A stretch of DNA of 64,000 nucleotides from Pseudoalteromonas sp. T1lg23B (GCF_002964665.1 NZ_PQBZ01000042.1:838743-902742); one strand, 5' to 3'. Positions 8,584-17,588 are shown, numbered from the stretch's first letter. The notes: generated by a model not told the origin, from the sequence alone. Program-made: numbers and translations.

Positions 8584-9286
8584 TGACAGCCTCTCCTTCA
8601 CGGATAGTTTCTAATTTCCCCCCCTCGATATGAATGATACGGTCACATTGATGAGCAAGCTGTTCATCATGCGTCACAAGTACCAAAGTTGTGCCATGTT
8701 GTTTGTTCAGATCAAACAATAGCTTTTCTATCATATGCCCGTTTTTGCTGTCTAAATTTGCAGAGGGTTCATCCGCGAATAAAATTTTAGGAGTGCCAAT
8801 AAACGCACGAGCAATCGCAACTCGCTGTTGTTCACCACCCGATAGCTGAGAAGGATAATGCTCCAACCGATGCGATAGTCCCACTTTTTCAAGTAGTTCA
8901 ATGGCTTGTTGTTTCGCATTCTTATCACCAGCAAGCTCCGCTGGTAGCATCACATTTTCCAATGCAGTTAGACTTTGCACCAACATAAAAGACTGAAATA
9001 CGAAACCAACTTTCTCAGCCCGTAATTGGGCTCGTTGCTCTTCATTCATCTGGCCTAATTGCTCAGCATCCAAGCTGATCTCCCCTTGTGTAGCAACGTC
9101 TAATCCTGCCAGCAAGCTCAGTAACGTTGATTTACCAGAACCTGAAGCACCAACAATCGCGACTGACTCCCCCGACTTGACAGAAAAATTGATATCACTG
9201 AGGATAGTGAGCTCGCCCTCTAAGGTGTTTACACGCTTAGTAAGCCCCGAGACATTAATGATATTTAACTGAGAAAATACTGACAT
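8573..9286 (-). CDS. ybbA: ABC transporter ATP-binding protein, YbbA
   Basis: 237-residue ABC ATPase of the LolD/MacB class: Walker A GASGSGKST (about 45-53), Q-loop FQSF, signature LSGGEQQRV, Walker B ILFADEP and the H-loop THD. It drives the YbbP permease encoded next. The start codon at 9286 shares bases with the tesA start on the other strand (CATG at 9284-9287), and its ribosome-binding site AGGAAG lies inside tesA. The divergent tesA-ybbA arrangement is the same as in E. coli, which supports the gene names. Confidence 0.92.
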   Translation of the reverse strand: MSVFSQLNIINVSGLTKRVNTLEGELTILSDINFSVKSGESVAIVGASGSGKSTLLSLLAGLDVATQGEISLDAEQLGQMNEEQRAQLRAEKVGFVFQSFMLVQSLTALENVMLPAELAGDKNAKQQAIELLEKVGLSHRLEHYPSQLSGGEQQRVAIARAFIGTPKILFADEPSANLDSKNGHMIEKLLFDLNKQHGTTLVLVTHDEQLAHQCDRIIHIEGGKLETIREGEAVNVG

Positions 9287-9911
9287 GACACGTTTCTTCC
9301 TAAAGTTCTTAGTAATTTCCTTGCTGACTCTGCAACCGTTTAGCAGCTTCGCAAAAGATAAAATTATGATTATTGGTGATAGCTTAAGCGCAGGCTACGG
9401 ACTCGAACAAGCACAAGCTTGGGTTAATTTGTTACAAAATAAATACGTTGCAGAACAAAAACCGATCGAAATAATCAATACTGCCATAAGCGGACAAACA
9501 ACAGACAACGCTTTACTTAAGATTGATGGATGGTTAGCGGCACACCAGCCAAGCCATGTGCTCATAGAACTAGGCGGTAATGATGGTATTCGCGGCTTTC
9601 CGATTAAGTTGCTACAAAAGCATCTTACCGAGCTGGTTACTAAAAGCCAACGTTTCGGCGCGCACGTCGCACTAATGGAAATTCAGATCCCGCCTAATTT
9701 AGGGCCAAGATACACGAAGATGTTTACCGACAGCTACAGCAAAGTAGCAAACAGCACCGAAGCATACTTGATGCCTTATTTTATGGTGCCAATAGCTGTT
9801 AAGCCAGATCTTATGCAGGATGACAACTTACATCCGAATGCAAAAGCACAGCCCATTATCAGGGATTTTATGGACGAGGAGATCTCGACTTGGCTAAAAC
9901 ACACCAAGTAA
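9285..9911 (+). CDS. tesA: Multifunctional acyl-CoA thioesterase/lysophospholipase L1 (TesA)
   Basis: 208-residue SGNH hydrolase with a signal peptide to about SSFAKD. The GDSLSAGYG block holds the catalytic Ser, IELGGNDG is block III, and DDNLHPN near the C-terminus carries the Asp and His of the triad. Length and motifs match periplasmic TesA (thioesterase I/protease I/lysophospholipase L1). It is divergent from ybbA with overlapping start codons; no clear ribosome-binding site is visible, only GAG about 14 bases upstream inside ybbA. Confidence 0.92.
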   Translation: MTRFFLKFLVISLLTLQPFSSFAKDKIMIIGDSLSAGYGLEQAQAWVNLLQNKYVAEQKPIEIINTAISGQTTDNALLKIDGWLAAHQPSHVLIELGGNDGIRGFPIKLLQKHLTELVTKSQRFGAHVALMEIQIPPNLGPRYTKMFTDSYSKVANSTEAYLMPYFMVPIAVKPDLMQDDNLHPNAKAQPIIRDFMDEEISTWLKHTK

Positions 9912-10013
9912 TTAGGAAGGAAAGGAAGAAGACGTTTATAGGTGTCTAGCTCTGGTCGCTATCAACTGGCCGTAGCCGTTTTAGTCCGATAGAGCCGACA
10001 CCACTCAGTAAGG

Positions 10014-10187
10014 TTAAGCTGACGTGTTAGTCAGCCATTTAATAAAGCTTCTCGCGTCACTTGGCGAGGCAAAACGGGTGTTTCTCATTCCCATTTTATC
10101 TGCAAAGATAACATTGCTTTTATTTACTGAGATTGACAGCACAGGCTGTGCAACTTGGATCACAGATCCATTATATTCATATGACAT
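10014..10187 (-). CDS. Small hypothetical protein, 57 residues
   Basis: ATG at 10187 to TAA at 10014. The residues have a protein-like composition: hydrophobic strands, then RNTRFASPSDARSFIKWL, which resembles the phrase TRFAS.EDA..FI found at the ends of some small metal-chaperone-like proteins. I do not recognise a family with confidence. An in-frame stop lies just upstream and no good ribosome-binding site is visible, so it could be the 3' remnant of a larger gene rather than a working one. Confidence 0.3.
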   Translation of the reverse strand: MSYEYNGSVIQVAQPVLSISVNKSNVIFADKMGMRNTRFASPSDARSFIKWLTNTSA

Positions 10188-10345
10188 AGAAAACTCACAA
10201 ATTTATGTCGAAAAACCGACAAATTAATTAAATAAGCTTCACTACAGTGTTGACGATATTCCCATCGATTAGTGCCTTAAAAGGCTCGGTCCAGCCACGA
10301 GGATATTCTGGCTAAGTGGTCGCCGTACAATAATTCAGCTTTTGA

Positions 10346-10474
10346 TTTTTTAATGCTGGCTTACTGGATCAGGGTAAGAAAGGACATTATAAACTGACCA
10401 TTCGCATAGATAGCGATGGTCCAAGAGACGAAATTTACCACCGAACCCAAATAAAAAGCAAGCAATTGTTGTAA
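10346..10474 (+). pseudogene. C-terminal protein fragment without a start
   Basis: An open frame of about 42 codons between a TGA and a TAA that has no start codon. It reads like a real C-terminus (KKGHYKLTIRIDSDGPRDE then a basic tail), and a T-run follows the stop. The upstream bases hold stops in all frames. It is probably the last part of a decayed gene of unknown family. Confidence 0.25.
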
Positions 10475-10526
10475 TTTTTTTCAAACCGCAACTTTATTGC
10501 TCGCCATCCTACCGCAAGAACCAGAT

Positions 10527-11036
10527 TTATAAACCTGTCACCTTAGACAGATGCGTTCCCAAAACTAAGTCAACTTGACTACTTGGCGCTGCGAGCTCCA
10601 CCAGTGCGTCATCAAAGTCGCCCTTGCTAAAATGATCATAGATATTATTGGATAACGCATACGGCTCACTCGGCATACCTAAAAAAGGGAAAATCATTCT
10701 ATCGAGTTCGCCATCAGCATCTTTATCATGAACCACATTAATAGCGTATCGACCCGCGGGAACGTTTTCAAAAACAACGACAGTATTCGGAGCAACTGGA
10801 GCCACTACTTTTTTACGAAAGTACTGTGCGTTAGGGTCATTAATGTTTAAATCGGCGTGATAATCCGCACTATTGTCGTGGATCATTACCAACAGCTGCC
10901 CTTCATCGCTTTTTACATTGCTGATGTTTACAATCAGCCGAGTAGCATCGCCAGCGATAGAGTTTACGCTTTGTTTACTAGTTGATTGGCAGCCACTCAA
11001 CGTAATGACAGCTAGAATCATCAATATATTTCTCAT
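10527..11036 (-). CDS. DUF2141-domain lipoprotein
   Basis: 169 residues with a lipoprotein signal (LSGCQ lipobox, Cys at 16). The mature part matches the DUF2141 pattern: a beta-sandwich with GQLLVMIHD, then FENVPAGRYAINVVHDKDADGELD and the segment EPYALSNN. The domain occurs widely in marine bacteria as a short secreted protein of unknown role. The ATG at 11036 has GGAGATAAAC just upstream. It is a single-gene unit, divergent from the SelT/W/H-like gene. Confidence 0.8.
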   Translation of the reverse strand: MRNILMILAVITLSGCQSTSKQSVNSIAGDATRLIVNISNVKSDEGQLLVMIHDNSADYHADLNINDPNAQYFRKKVVAPVAPNTVVVFENVPAGRYAINVVHDKDADGELDRMIFPFLGMPSEPYALSNNIYDHFSKGDFDDALVELAAPSSQVDLVLGTHLSKVTGL

Positions 11037-11179
11037 GTTTATCTCCTTATATTTGAGTGATTAAATTAACAGTTCTATGCCTTGATAAATATGATAGAGA
11101 CAAGGTATTTTTGTAAAAAAATGTAGTGTTCATCGCATGTTTTAACGCACCGAAAACTGATATTGATAAGGCATTTAGA

Positions 11180-11455
11180 ATGACTAAACCTCGTATTACT
11201 ATACATTACTGTGTACTTTGCCAGTGGTTATTACGCAGTGGCTGGCTTGCTCAAGAGTTGCTTTCAACATTTTCTGACGAACTACAAGAAGTCGCGATTG
11301 CTCCTGCTTCAAAAGGAGTGTTCCAGATTTTTTATAATCAGGAACTGATCTGGTGTAGAGTGCAAGATGGAGGCTTTCCTGAGGCCAAAATATTAAAGCG
11401 TAGAGTCAGAGATAAGTTAGATCCATCTAGAAACTTGGGTCATATTGATAATTAG
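11180..11455 (+). CDS. SelT/SelW/SelH-family (Rdx) thioredoxin-like protein
   Basis: 91 residues. The motif HYCVLCQWLLRSGWLAQELL places a CxxC at residues 10-13, as in the Cys forms of SelT/SelW/SelH (Rdx) proteins. VAIAPASKGVFQIFYN then IWCR..DGGFPEAKILKRRVRD match the rest of the family. No selenocysteine codon is needed. The ATG at 11180 is favoured over one at 11126 because the family begins a few residues before the CxxC. Predicted small cytosolic redox protein; the partner is unknown. Confidence 0.85.
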   Translation: MTKPRITIHYCVLCQWLLRSGWLAQELLSTFSDELQEVAIAPASKGVFQIFYNQELIWCRVQDGGFPEAKILKRRVRDKLDPSRNLGHIDN

Positions 11456-11655
11456 ACCATTAAATCAAACTCATTTTGATTGATTATTAATCAACATTTG
11501 GTTAATTTAAATAAGACCTTTTAAACTGGGTATTAATAACATAAGGTTTACTTTAACAAATAACAGGCATTCGCTGTTGTTTTGCAATGTTTTCGATATG
11601 CTGTTATAAAATATATAAAACAGGTACATCCATACAAACTGGATCAATAACAAAA

Positions 11656-12144
11656 ATGAAATTCCGTTTTAGCCATTTTGAATTTGACTGCGAAGCTTTA
11701 ATTTTAACCAACAATGGTAAAGTATTCTCGCTAAATGAAAAACCTGCCAAATTACTGGCTTTACTGCTTACGAATGCTGAGCACATTCACAGCAAAGATG
11801 AAATATTAGAAGCCGTTTGGCCTGGACGCGAGGTAACTAACCAAGTCGTTTTCCAAAGCATTGGGCACCTCAGAGCACTGTTTGGTGATGATGCGATTAA
11901 AACCTTTTCTCGCAAAGGCTACCAATGGCAACTACCTTTGAGTGAAGTCACTGACGATGAAGTCAAACATGAAGCGCCACCGATAGCAGAAACTTCGAAC
12001 CAGACACAAAGCGATGCCAGTAGCAGTAATTCACCTGAGCCCGTACCTGTAGATGATATTGCCACCGGCACATCAAAACCGGCATGGCCTTTGGCTGCTG
12101 CGACTTTACTTGGGTTACTCGCTGGTGCATATTTTTTTGTGTGA
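11656..12144 (+). CDS. ToxR/CadC-like winged-helix regulator with C-terminal anchor, apparently truncated
   Basis: 162 residues. Residues 1-100 form an OmpR/PhoB-type winged helix (FSLNEKPAKLLALLL, ILEAVWPGREVTNQVVFQSI, the wing FSRKGYQW). An acidic Ser/Pro-rich linker and one hydrophobic segment (WPLAAATLLGLLAGAYFF) close the protein with no periplasmic domain at all. CadC/ToxR-type regulators normally carry 100-500 residues beyond the membrane, so this one is either a minimal membrane-tethered form or cut short. The ATG at 11656 is chosen because the winged-helix begins there; the frame is open further upstream. The target genes are unknown. Confidence 0.75.
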   Translation: MKFRFSHFEFDCEALILTNNGKVFSLNEKPAKLLALLLTNAEHIHSKDEILEAVWPGREVTNQVVFQSIGHLRALFGDDAIKTFSRKGYQWQLPLSEVTDDEVKHEAPPIAETSNQTQSDASSSNSPEPVPVDDIATGTSKPAWPLAAATLLGLLAGAYFFV

Positions 12145-12191
12145 CTGTTGTAGAGACGTCATATCCCATACTCAAGAGATAGCAAAGTAGC

Positions 12192-12731
12192 ATGCTTAAA
12201 GATTCAGACTGTGGACTCATTGTTGTTGATGTACAAGGTAAACTAGCTAGAATCGTTGATAACAGCGAGCAGATTTTGCTCCACACCAGTGCTCTGATAC
12301 AAGGGTGTCAAGCGCTAGGTCTGCCGATTATCTGGCTAGAACAAACGCCTGACAAGTTAGGCCACACTGTACCTGAGTTGGCAAAGCTACTTTGTACTGA
12401 GCGAGCGATTACAAAAACAACATTTAGTGGCTTAAAAAATCAAGAAGCTAAAGAAAAACTAGCCAATGAGAATAAACGTCATTGGCTTATTTGTGGCATT
12501 GAAGCACACATTTGTGTCTACCAAACAGCAATGAGTTTGCTGGACGGTGGTTTAGAGGTAATTTTGATAACGGATGCAATTGCTTCTCGAAACGCAGAGC
12601 ACAAGCAACTAGCCATACAAAAGCTCGCGCACTGCGGTGCGCAACTCAGTAATGTAGAAATGGTTTTATATGAATTACTTGCCGATGCTCAACACCCAAA
12701 GTTCAAAACAATATTGCAATTGATCAAATAG
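12192..12731 (+). CDS. Isochorismatase-family cysteine hydrolase
   Basis: 179 residues with the isochorismatase (YcaC-like) fold. The catalytic triad is probably Asp of VVDVQ (D13), Lys in the middle (TKTTFSG) and Cys in CGIEAHICVYQTA. The cis-peptide loop precedes that Cys as usual. Such enzymes hydrolyse small amides or isochorismate; nothing around it points to a substrate. It starts 47 bases after the ToxR/CadC-like gene and could be read from the same transcript. Confidence 0.85.
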   Translation: MLKDSDCGLIVVDVQGKLARIVDNSEQILLHTSALIQGCQALGLPIIWLEQTPDKLGHTVPELAKLLCTERAITKTTFSGLKNQEAKEKLANENKRHWLICGIEAHICVYQTAMSLLDGGLEVILITDAIASRNAEHKQLAIQKLAHCGAQLSNVEMVLYELLADAQHPKFKTILQLIK

Positions 12732-12745
12732 CCTCGCGTATGTGT

Positions 12746-13107
12746 TCAAGTAGCCAGTTGCTTGTTAAACACCTTAAAAATTCCTCTCGTAATGAAACCG
12801 TCTACTACGGTGTAAATACATAGCATTTCGACACTTCCCAAACCTTCTGCAAAGTTACGGGTGATTTTTTCATGATCGATAACCACATTATCATGGACCG
12901 TTCTATTTATTAGCTCGGCTTTGAGATCTGGCTCTTGAAAGCGCTCGGCAATAGCAGCCTGAATTGCCTTTCTGCCTGACGCGATAGTCGTACATCGGTA
13001 GTTTGTTGTACCGCATTGATAGAATATGTGTTGGCCCACGCCTGCGCATCTTTTTGGTTATACGCATTGAGCTGCCTATCAATAACCGCAACAACTGTGT
13101 CATTCAT
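12746..13107 (-). pseudogene. SnoaL-like (NTF2-fold) protein gene with a frameshift
   Basis: Two overlapping frames together make one SnoaL-like protein of about 120 residues. The first starts at ATG 13107 (MNDTVVAVIDRQLNAYNQKD), and the second carries ASGRKAIQAAIAERFQEP to the end at 12746. They join only if one base is gained or lost near 12984-12996. The family fold (amphipathic helix, YN..D, then a curved sheet) is continuous across the break. It is either a recent pseudogene or a sequencing error. It converges with the isochorismatase-like gene. Confidence 0.7.
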
Positions 13108-13187
13108 GATTTTTTCCATGTTCAGAATTGTAGAAAATAGTATCGCTTGATTCACTTTAATACTTTTTTAGTTGGCAGGAAACATGT

Positions 13188-14000
13188 TTATTGCTCGCCA
13201 ATTTCAATTGCCTGACTTGCTAAAACTGTTTGTAGTGCTTCATTCATTTTTTCAATAAAATCATGTTTGTAAGGATACTTGTCCAGCGCATCTTTAATAT
13301 AACCAATGTGCGCAGTACGCCTTAAAATAACACGATCTTCCATGATGTTGTTCAAGTCTAACTCTGGATGTATGCGCTTTAGATTTCTTAATCCCAATAA
13401 CGTAGAAAGCCTATCGTTAACGTAACAATCAATACGCTTTTTAGCCAGCTTCATCACATTTGAAAATGTGTCTTTGTTTTCCCAAAGTCTGATCTTATTT
13501 TGTTGGTGAGCTTGCCTTAGGGCATCGTCTAAAATCATATAACCTGCATTTAATCCAACATTAATGGGGTGCGCGGTTGTGTCTTCTGAATCTATATTTT
13601 TGAGGGAAAAACCTTGGTTACAAAATGCAACCACAACTTCCTCTAATAGCGGCACCGAGTAAGGCCAAATAAACGGCCTACGCTTGATATGCTTATACGG
13701 TGGCATCAACGCAAAGGCTTCACCATTTTGTAATGCTGCAACGCCTCTTTTCCAAGGCACAGGATGAAGCTCAACCAAATACTTATCGTCAATCAGTCGT
13801 GCGGCCTGTTTTACTAAATCAACATAAATCCCCGTTAATTCCCCATTACTAAAATAAGTATAAGGAGGGTAACTTTCATCCACTAAAATCGTGACACGAT
13901 ATTGCGGATTTGCATCACTTTCACATGCTAAAAATACACATAGAATCAGCAGTATGAACCCAGCAAATGATGATGAATTATTCTGATGTCCTGAAATCAT
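13188..14000 (-). CDS. Periplasmic solute-binding protein (SBP_bac_3-like)
   Basis: 270 residues with an N-terminal hydrophobic segment (about 14-28) and a mature part beginning QYRVTILVDESYPPYTYF, the usual first strand of family 3 solute-binding proteins. ELTGIYVDLVKQAA and PWKRGVAALQNGEA follow. No permease or ATPase gene is near, a common arrangement in Alteromonadales, where such proteins may feed chemoreceptors or kinases. The ligand, probably an amino acid or similar, is not predictable. Confidence 0.75.
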   Translation of the reverse strand: MISGHQNNSSSFAGFILLILCVFLACESDANPQYRVTILVDESYPPYTYFSNGELTGIYVDLVKQAARLIDDKYLVELHPVPWKRGVAALQNGEAFALMPPYKHIKRRPFIWPYSVPLLEEVVVAFCNQGFSLKNIDSEDTTAHPINVGLNAGYMILDDALRQAHQQNKIRLWENKDTFSNVMKLAKKRIDCYVNDRLSTLLGLRNLKRIHPELDLNNIMEDRVILRRTAHIGYIKDALDKYPYKHDFIEKMNEALQTVLASQAIEIGEQ

Positions 14001-14234
14001 AAATATCTTCTAGGTTTTGCTGCTGGCATATCGCACATGCAGCATTGCCTATATGTTACCCCAACGCATAAGTCTCATTAAAACTATAGCTCATACATTT
14101 GGGCTGTGTTTAGGAGCACGCTAGTTCATCAATGAGTAGTAATGAAATGATGACAAGAATGACGAAAAAGACAGCTTTGAATAGCGAGCCATTGGCTATA
14201 ATTCACCCATTAGCAATGAAGTTTGGACACTGTA

Positions 14235-15401
14235 ATGCGATTCACTTTACTTTATTCGTTGTCCAGTTTTTTGGGAGTTTCTTTGATTATTAGCCCGCCT
14301 CTGCTTGCCACTGAACGCACCGTAACTTGGGCTGATATTGAAGCACTGGAATCCCAACTAGCAGAACTAAAAGCTCTGTTTTTAAAACAAAACCCGAACG
14401 TGCTCAACGCTAAAACCGTGCAGTCCCACCTGCCCAGTGAAACCGAGCTAACGACGCAGGGGAAGCACACTCAAGTAGATGTCTATGCAACGATAAGACC
14501 AACGTTAGGTATGATTAATGAGCAACCTCATAGCTATTGGGATGTGGGAGATGCGCTGTCTCATGCAGGGTTTAAGGTCGCTCAGGAATTTGCCCATGGC
14601 TGGACCGCCCAGCTTCATGGGGAGTGGAGCATTGACTTGGCAAATGAAGGCGATTTTGGCAAATCGAGACAAACTTACACGGCACTGACGACCCCATTTG
14701 GCCGTATTGGAATAGGTAAGCAAAGACCGCCTCAGTATCTTTTTATTGCCGAGTATGTGGATATTTTTAATCACGCTAGTAGCCCTTTTGCATATGACCC
14801 ACAAAGTATTTTCTTTGTTGATAACTTAATAACCTATCGCTTAGACGTTAAACCTTTCACCTTCATTGCTGCTGGGCAATACGCCGGGGCAAGCCATGAC
14901 AAGCAAACTGATTTGATTAATATCGGGCTCAGCTATGATACGAAGACGTTCCATGCGGCCCTGACCTATCAGCAAAACGATATATTTGTAGCTGAGAATT
15001 ACTTAGGTGAAAACAGGATCTGGGCAGCATCCTTAGCCTATCAATTTAACAAACGCTTTTATGCAGCTATGTCCTATCAAGCAAAGGACTACCGTCGCAG
15101 CGCTTTCGCTGACACACATAAAGGACATACCTTTGATTTGTCTCTAGCGTACCAGTTGGCCCCAGAATACAAAATTAAAACTGGAGTGTTCGAATTTGAT
15201 GACGCGAATATGGGGAGTCTGGACAGTCATACAAAAAGCCAAAGTTTTGATGGCTTTAACCTCACATTGGAGTGGCTACCCATTGCACCTCTGAGAGTTC
15301 ATTTGGAGTATTTAAATAAATCTTATTTTTATCAAACGGATATAGAGTCGATATCAGTCGGGTTGCGGTATGATTTTAAACAACGTTGGCGATTCGACTA
15401 A
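14235..15401 (+). CDS. Porin-like outer-membrane protein with N-terminal coiled coil
   Basis: 388 residues from the ATG at 14235 (an in-frame TTG at 14223 is less likely). A signal peptide ends at about LLATE. Then a short coiled-coil (ALESQLAELKALFLKQN), typical of trimeric porins of the OprO/DcaP type, is followed by a long run of amphipathic strands: RIGIGKQRPPQYLFIAEYVD, SLAYQFNKRFYAAMSYQAKD and a C-terminal ISVGLRYDFKQ. It probably forms a trimeric beta-barrel channel. Its substrate is unknown; it stands alone. Confidence 0.75.
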   Translation: MRFTLLYSLSSFLGVSLIISPPLLATERTVTWADIEALESQLAELKALFLKQNPNVLNAKTVQSHLPSETELTTQGKHTQVDVYATIRPTLGMINEQPHSYWDVGDALSHAGFKVAQEFAHGWTAQLHGEWSIDLANEGDFGKSRQTYTALTTPFGRIGIGKQRPPQYLFIAEYVDIFNHASSPFAYDPQSIFFVDNLITYRLDVKPFTFIAAGQYAGASHDKQTDLINIGLSYDTKTFHAALTYQQNDIFVAENYLGENRIWAASLAYQFNKRFYAAMSYQAKDYRRSAFADTHKGHTFDLSLAYQLAPEYKIKTGVFEFDDANMGSLDSHTKSQSFDGFNLTLEWLPIAPLRVHLEYLNKSYFYQTDIESISVGLRYDFKQRWRFD

Positions 15402-15577
15402 ACTTGCAATTATTATCTTCCAACACTTTACTTACTACTGCTGTGTCATAGATATCCCTTACACAGAACAGAATTAACGATTAAACACTCATCTTTATTG
15501 TGAGCCTATATATCAGGTGCCCAATGACGACGTTCGCAACGCCACAATACGCCAACCGAAGTACTAAAAATTGATAT

Positions 15578-16924
15578 TTGGTTGCCTATGTACAAAAGAT
15601 CACTCGGCCACTTGGTCTGGTAGGCGCCTTATTTGGCTTTGTGGTACTCGCTGGCTATGGGTTTGAAATGGAAGCTTTATATCGACCATTTACCAGTGGC
15701 CCAGCGACCCACCCTGTTACCGCCTTATGTGTACTCTTAGTTGCTATTATGCTCACATTGACCAATAAGGCTAAACAAATACCCAACCTGATTGTCTTAC
15801 CATCGATTGTCTTAATGCTGACCATGTTAAGAATACTAGACATACTTATGGGTTCGTCGGTGCTTATTAATCTAACCCCATTCGCCCATATCGTTGAAGC
15901 CGAGTTGTTAGCCGGTAAAAGTAACAACATGGGTATGAATTCCAGCGCCATGCTATTGGGGCTGGCACTTAGCCAAATACTTTACAATCAACATTACAAA
16001 CTTATGTCGCAAAGTTTAGCGTTTATATCACTGGCTATACCTATGGTGTCTTTGACTGGCTATGCCTATGACATCGACAATTTTTACGGGCAGATGTCTA
16101 TTTTAACCACAACCATAGGTGTTGCTTTGGCTACCGCCTGTATAACAACCACAGCAGATTGTGGTGCGCTTAGAGCTATCTTAAGCCCCTACATTGGAGG
16201 AAAAATCGCCCGACTGCAAACCACTGTAGGTTATTTGTTTCCAACCTTTATGGGCTACCTTATGGTTAAAAGCCTCAGTCGAAGTGAGAGTGACTTATTT
16301 GGCGTGTTTGTTATCGCTATCTGTTGGCTGATTATTATCTTAGTGGCCGCTTCCGTTATTTTACACGAGCGCAGCGACCATAATCGTAGAGTTGCAGAGT
16401 ACCAGCTAGCTCTCACTGCGATGACAGAGCCACTTACAGGTTTGGCAAATCGACGCAGATTCAATCAGGTTGCAGCGCAAACATTGACGGATATTGAAGG
16501 CACCAACCAAACCATGTGGCTGTTCATTATCAATCTCGACTCTTTCAAAAAAGTTAATGATATTGGCGGACATGATATAGGAGATAGAGTGTTGGTCGAA
16601 GTTGCCAAAGTGATTCAGCATTCGGTTCGAGAAGGAGATTTCGTGAGCCGCATCGGTGGTGAAGAATTTGCGGTTATCTTAAAGAATTTAGACCCCCAAA
16701 CCGCGCATACCATCGCACATAGCATACGACAAAACATCGAGAATATGTTTATCGAATATTGGAGCGAACAGCATGGTCCTATCACAGCTTCAATAGGGTG
16801 TAGTTCAAGTTTGGGTCAAAACAACATCAAACACATTCATAAAGTTGCTGATATGGCGCTGCATCAGGCCAAAAATAATGGTCGTAATCAGGTGGTATTC
16901 CTGCCACTGGTAAGTGATGTTTAA
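15578..16924 (+). CDS. Membrane diguanylate cyclase (GGDEF)
   Basis: 448 residues. The first 260 or so form about eight membrane helices, a MASE-like integral input domain. The GGDEF domain occupies residues about 285-445 and has an intact active site GGEEF (360-364) and the RxxD product-inhibition site (REGD) five residues before it. It should make c-di-GMP. The start is uncertain: the frame begins with TTG at 15578 directly ahead of the first helix, and no good ribosome-binding site is seen. Confidence 0.85.
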   Translation: MVAYVQKITRPLGLVGALFGFVVLAGYGFEMEALYRPFTSGPATHPVTALCVLLVAIMLTLTNKAKQIPNLIVLPSIVLMLTMLRILDILMGSSVLINLTPFAHIVEAELLAGKSNNMGMNSSAMLLGLALSQILYNQHYKLMSQSLAFISLAIPMVSLTGYAYDIDNFYGQMSILTTTIGVALATACITTTADCGALRAILSPYIGGKIARLQTTVGYLFPTFMGYLMVKSLSRSESDLFGVFVIAICWLIIILVAASVILHERSDHNRRVAEYQLALTAMTEPLTGLANRRRFNQVAAQTLTDIEGTNQTMWLFIINLDSFKKVNDIGGHDIGDRVLVEVAKVIQHSVREGDFVSRIGGEEFAVILKNLDPQTAHTIAHSIRQNIENMFIEYWSEQHGPITASIGCSSSLGQNNIKHIHKVADMALHQAKNNGRNQVVFLPLVSDV

Positions 16925-16940
16925 TATGAATATAGAATAT

Positions 16941-16978
16941 GTTGGCTGGCCAATAAGTTAATCTATTTGCCAGCCAAC
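16941..16978. terminator. Hairpin between convergent genes
   Basis: A 10-bp perfect stem GTTGGCTGGC/GCCAGCCAAC with an 18-base loop sits 17 bases after the GGDEF gene and 20 bases after the outer-membrane protein gene. No strong T-run follows, so it may stop both transcripts only partly. Confidence 0.55.
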
Positions 16979-16997
16979 ACTCATTCAATCGGTACTG

Positions 16998-17588
16998 TTA
17001 GAAGCGATACGCAAAACCTACCGTTGTACTCTTCCACTTCTGGTCATACGCGATAGCAACGTCAAAGTCAGGTAAGATTTGATGGTCTACAAATACTGTG
17101 AAGTTGTCATTCAGTTGATATTCAACTCCAATACCATAACTCAATCCTCCTCGAGTCCAGCTACTTTCGTGGTGATATTCCAGTACTACGTTACCTAATT
17201 CGTTCGTTTGGATGCCTTTACTTTCAAACTCAATTTTGGAGCGCGTGTATCCAGCTAAACCATAGACATTCAGCCCATCAGCAATTGGGTAAGTTAGTTT
17301 TAACAAAAGTGAACTTTGCAGATCCATATCTTCCTTATAAGAACGCGAGAAATCAGTCGCTGTAGTCCTCGCTAACACCCCCGATGTCCCCGTTGCAAAT
17401 CGCCCCTCAAAAGCAACGTACTTATTTAGTTGATAACCCAACACAATCCCCGCAGTGTTAAAATCATTGCCCGGAGCATCAATATCTTGTTGGTTATACA
17501 GAGCACCGACGTAAACATCACTTGCCATTGCATTTTGAGTAAAAGCCGCTCCAAGCATAATCATGGCTGCAGGTAATAACGCTTTCAT
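16998..17588 (-). CDS. Small outer-membrane beta-barrel protein
   Basis: 196 residues with signal peptide (cut near NAMASDV), then eight predicted strands ending in TTVGFAYRF with a terminal Phe. Aromatic girdles and alternating patterns such as GIVLGYQLNKYVAFEGRFA and SYGIGVEYQLNDNFTVFVDH fit the OmpA/OmpX-like eight-stranded porin family seen in Vibrio and Pseudoalteromonas. The start at 17588 has AAAGGA six bases upstream; an in-frame ATG at 17603 does not. The role is unknown. Confidence 0.8.
   Translation of the reverse strand: MKALLPAAMIMLGAAFTQNAMASDVYVGALYNQQDIDAPGNDFNTAGIVLGYQLNKYVAFEGRFATGTSGVLARTTATDFSRSYKEDMDLQSSLLLKLTYPIADGLNVYGLAGYTRSKIEFESKGIQTNELGNVVLEYHHESSWTRGGLSYGIGVEYQLNDNFTVFVDHQILPDFDVAIAYDQKWKSTTVGFAYRF

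Larger units (their letters stand above)
9912..10526. other. 615-base stretch with only small or decayed frames
   Basis: No intact gene of normal size is visible between tesA and the DUF2141 lipoprotein gene. It holds a 57-codon minus-strand frame (10014-10187) and a plus-strand protein-like fragment (10346-10474), each listed separately. Outer arms GGTGTC (9939) and GACACC (about 9996) flank a partly self-complementary block, and a perfect 6-bp hairpin GCTGAC/GTCAGC sits at 10018-10035. Most likely it is the remains of one or two lost genes. Confidence 0.45.

Noticed and set aside
9939..10001. An attC or integron-like site in the structured block
   Set aside because: The GGTGTC/GACACC arms lack the RYYYAAC and GTTRRRY core sites, and no integrase is near.
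10024..10227. A 67-codon plus-strand frame as a gene
   Set aside because: It opposes a more protein-like minus-strand frame and has no ribosome-binding site.
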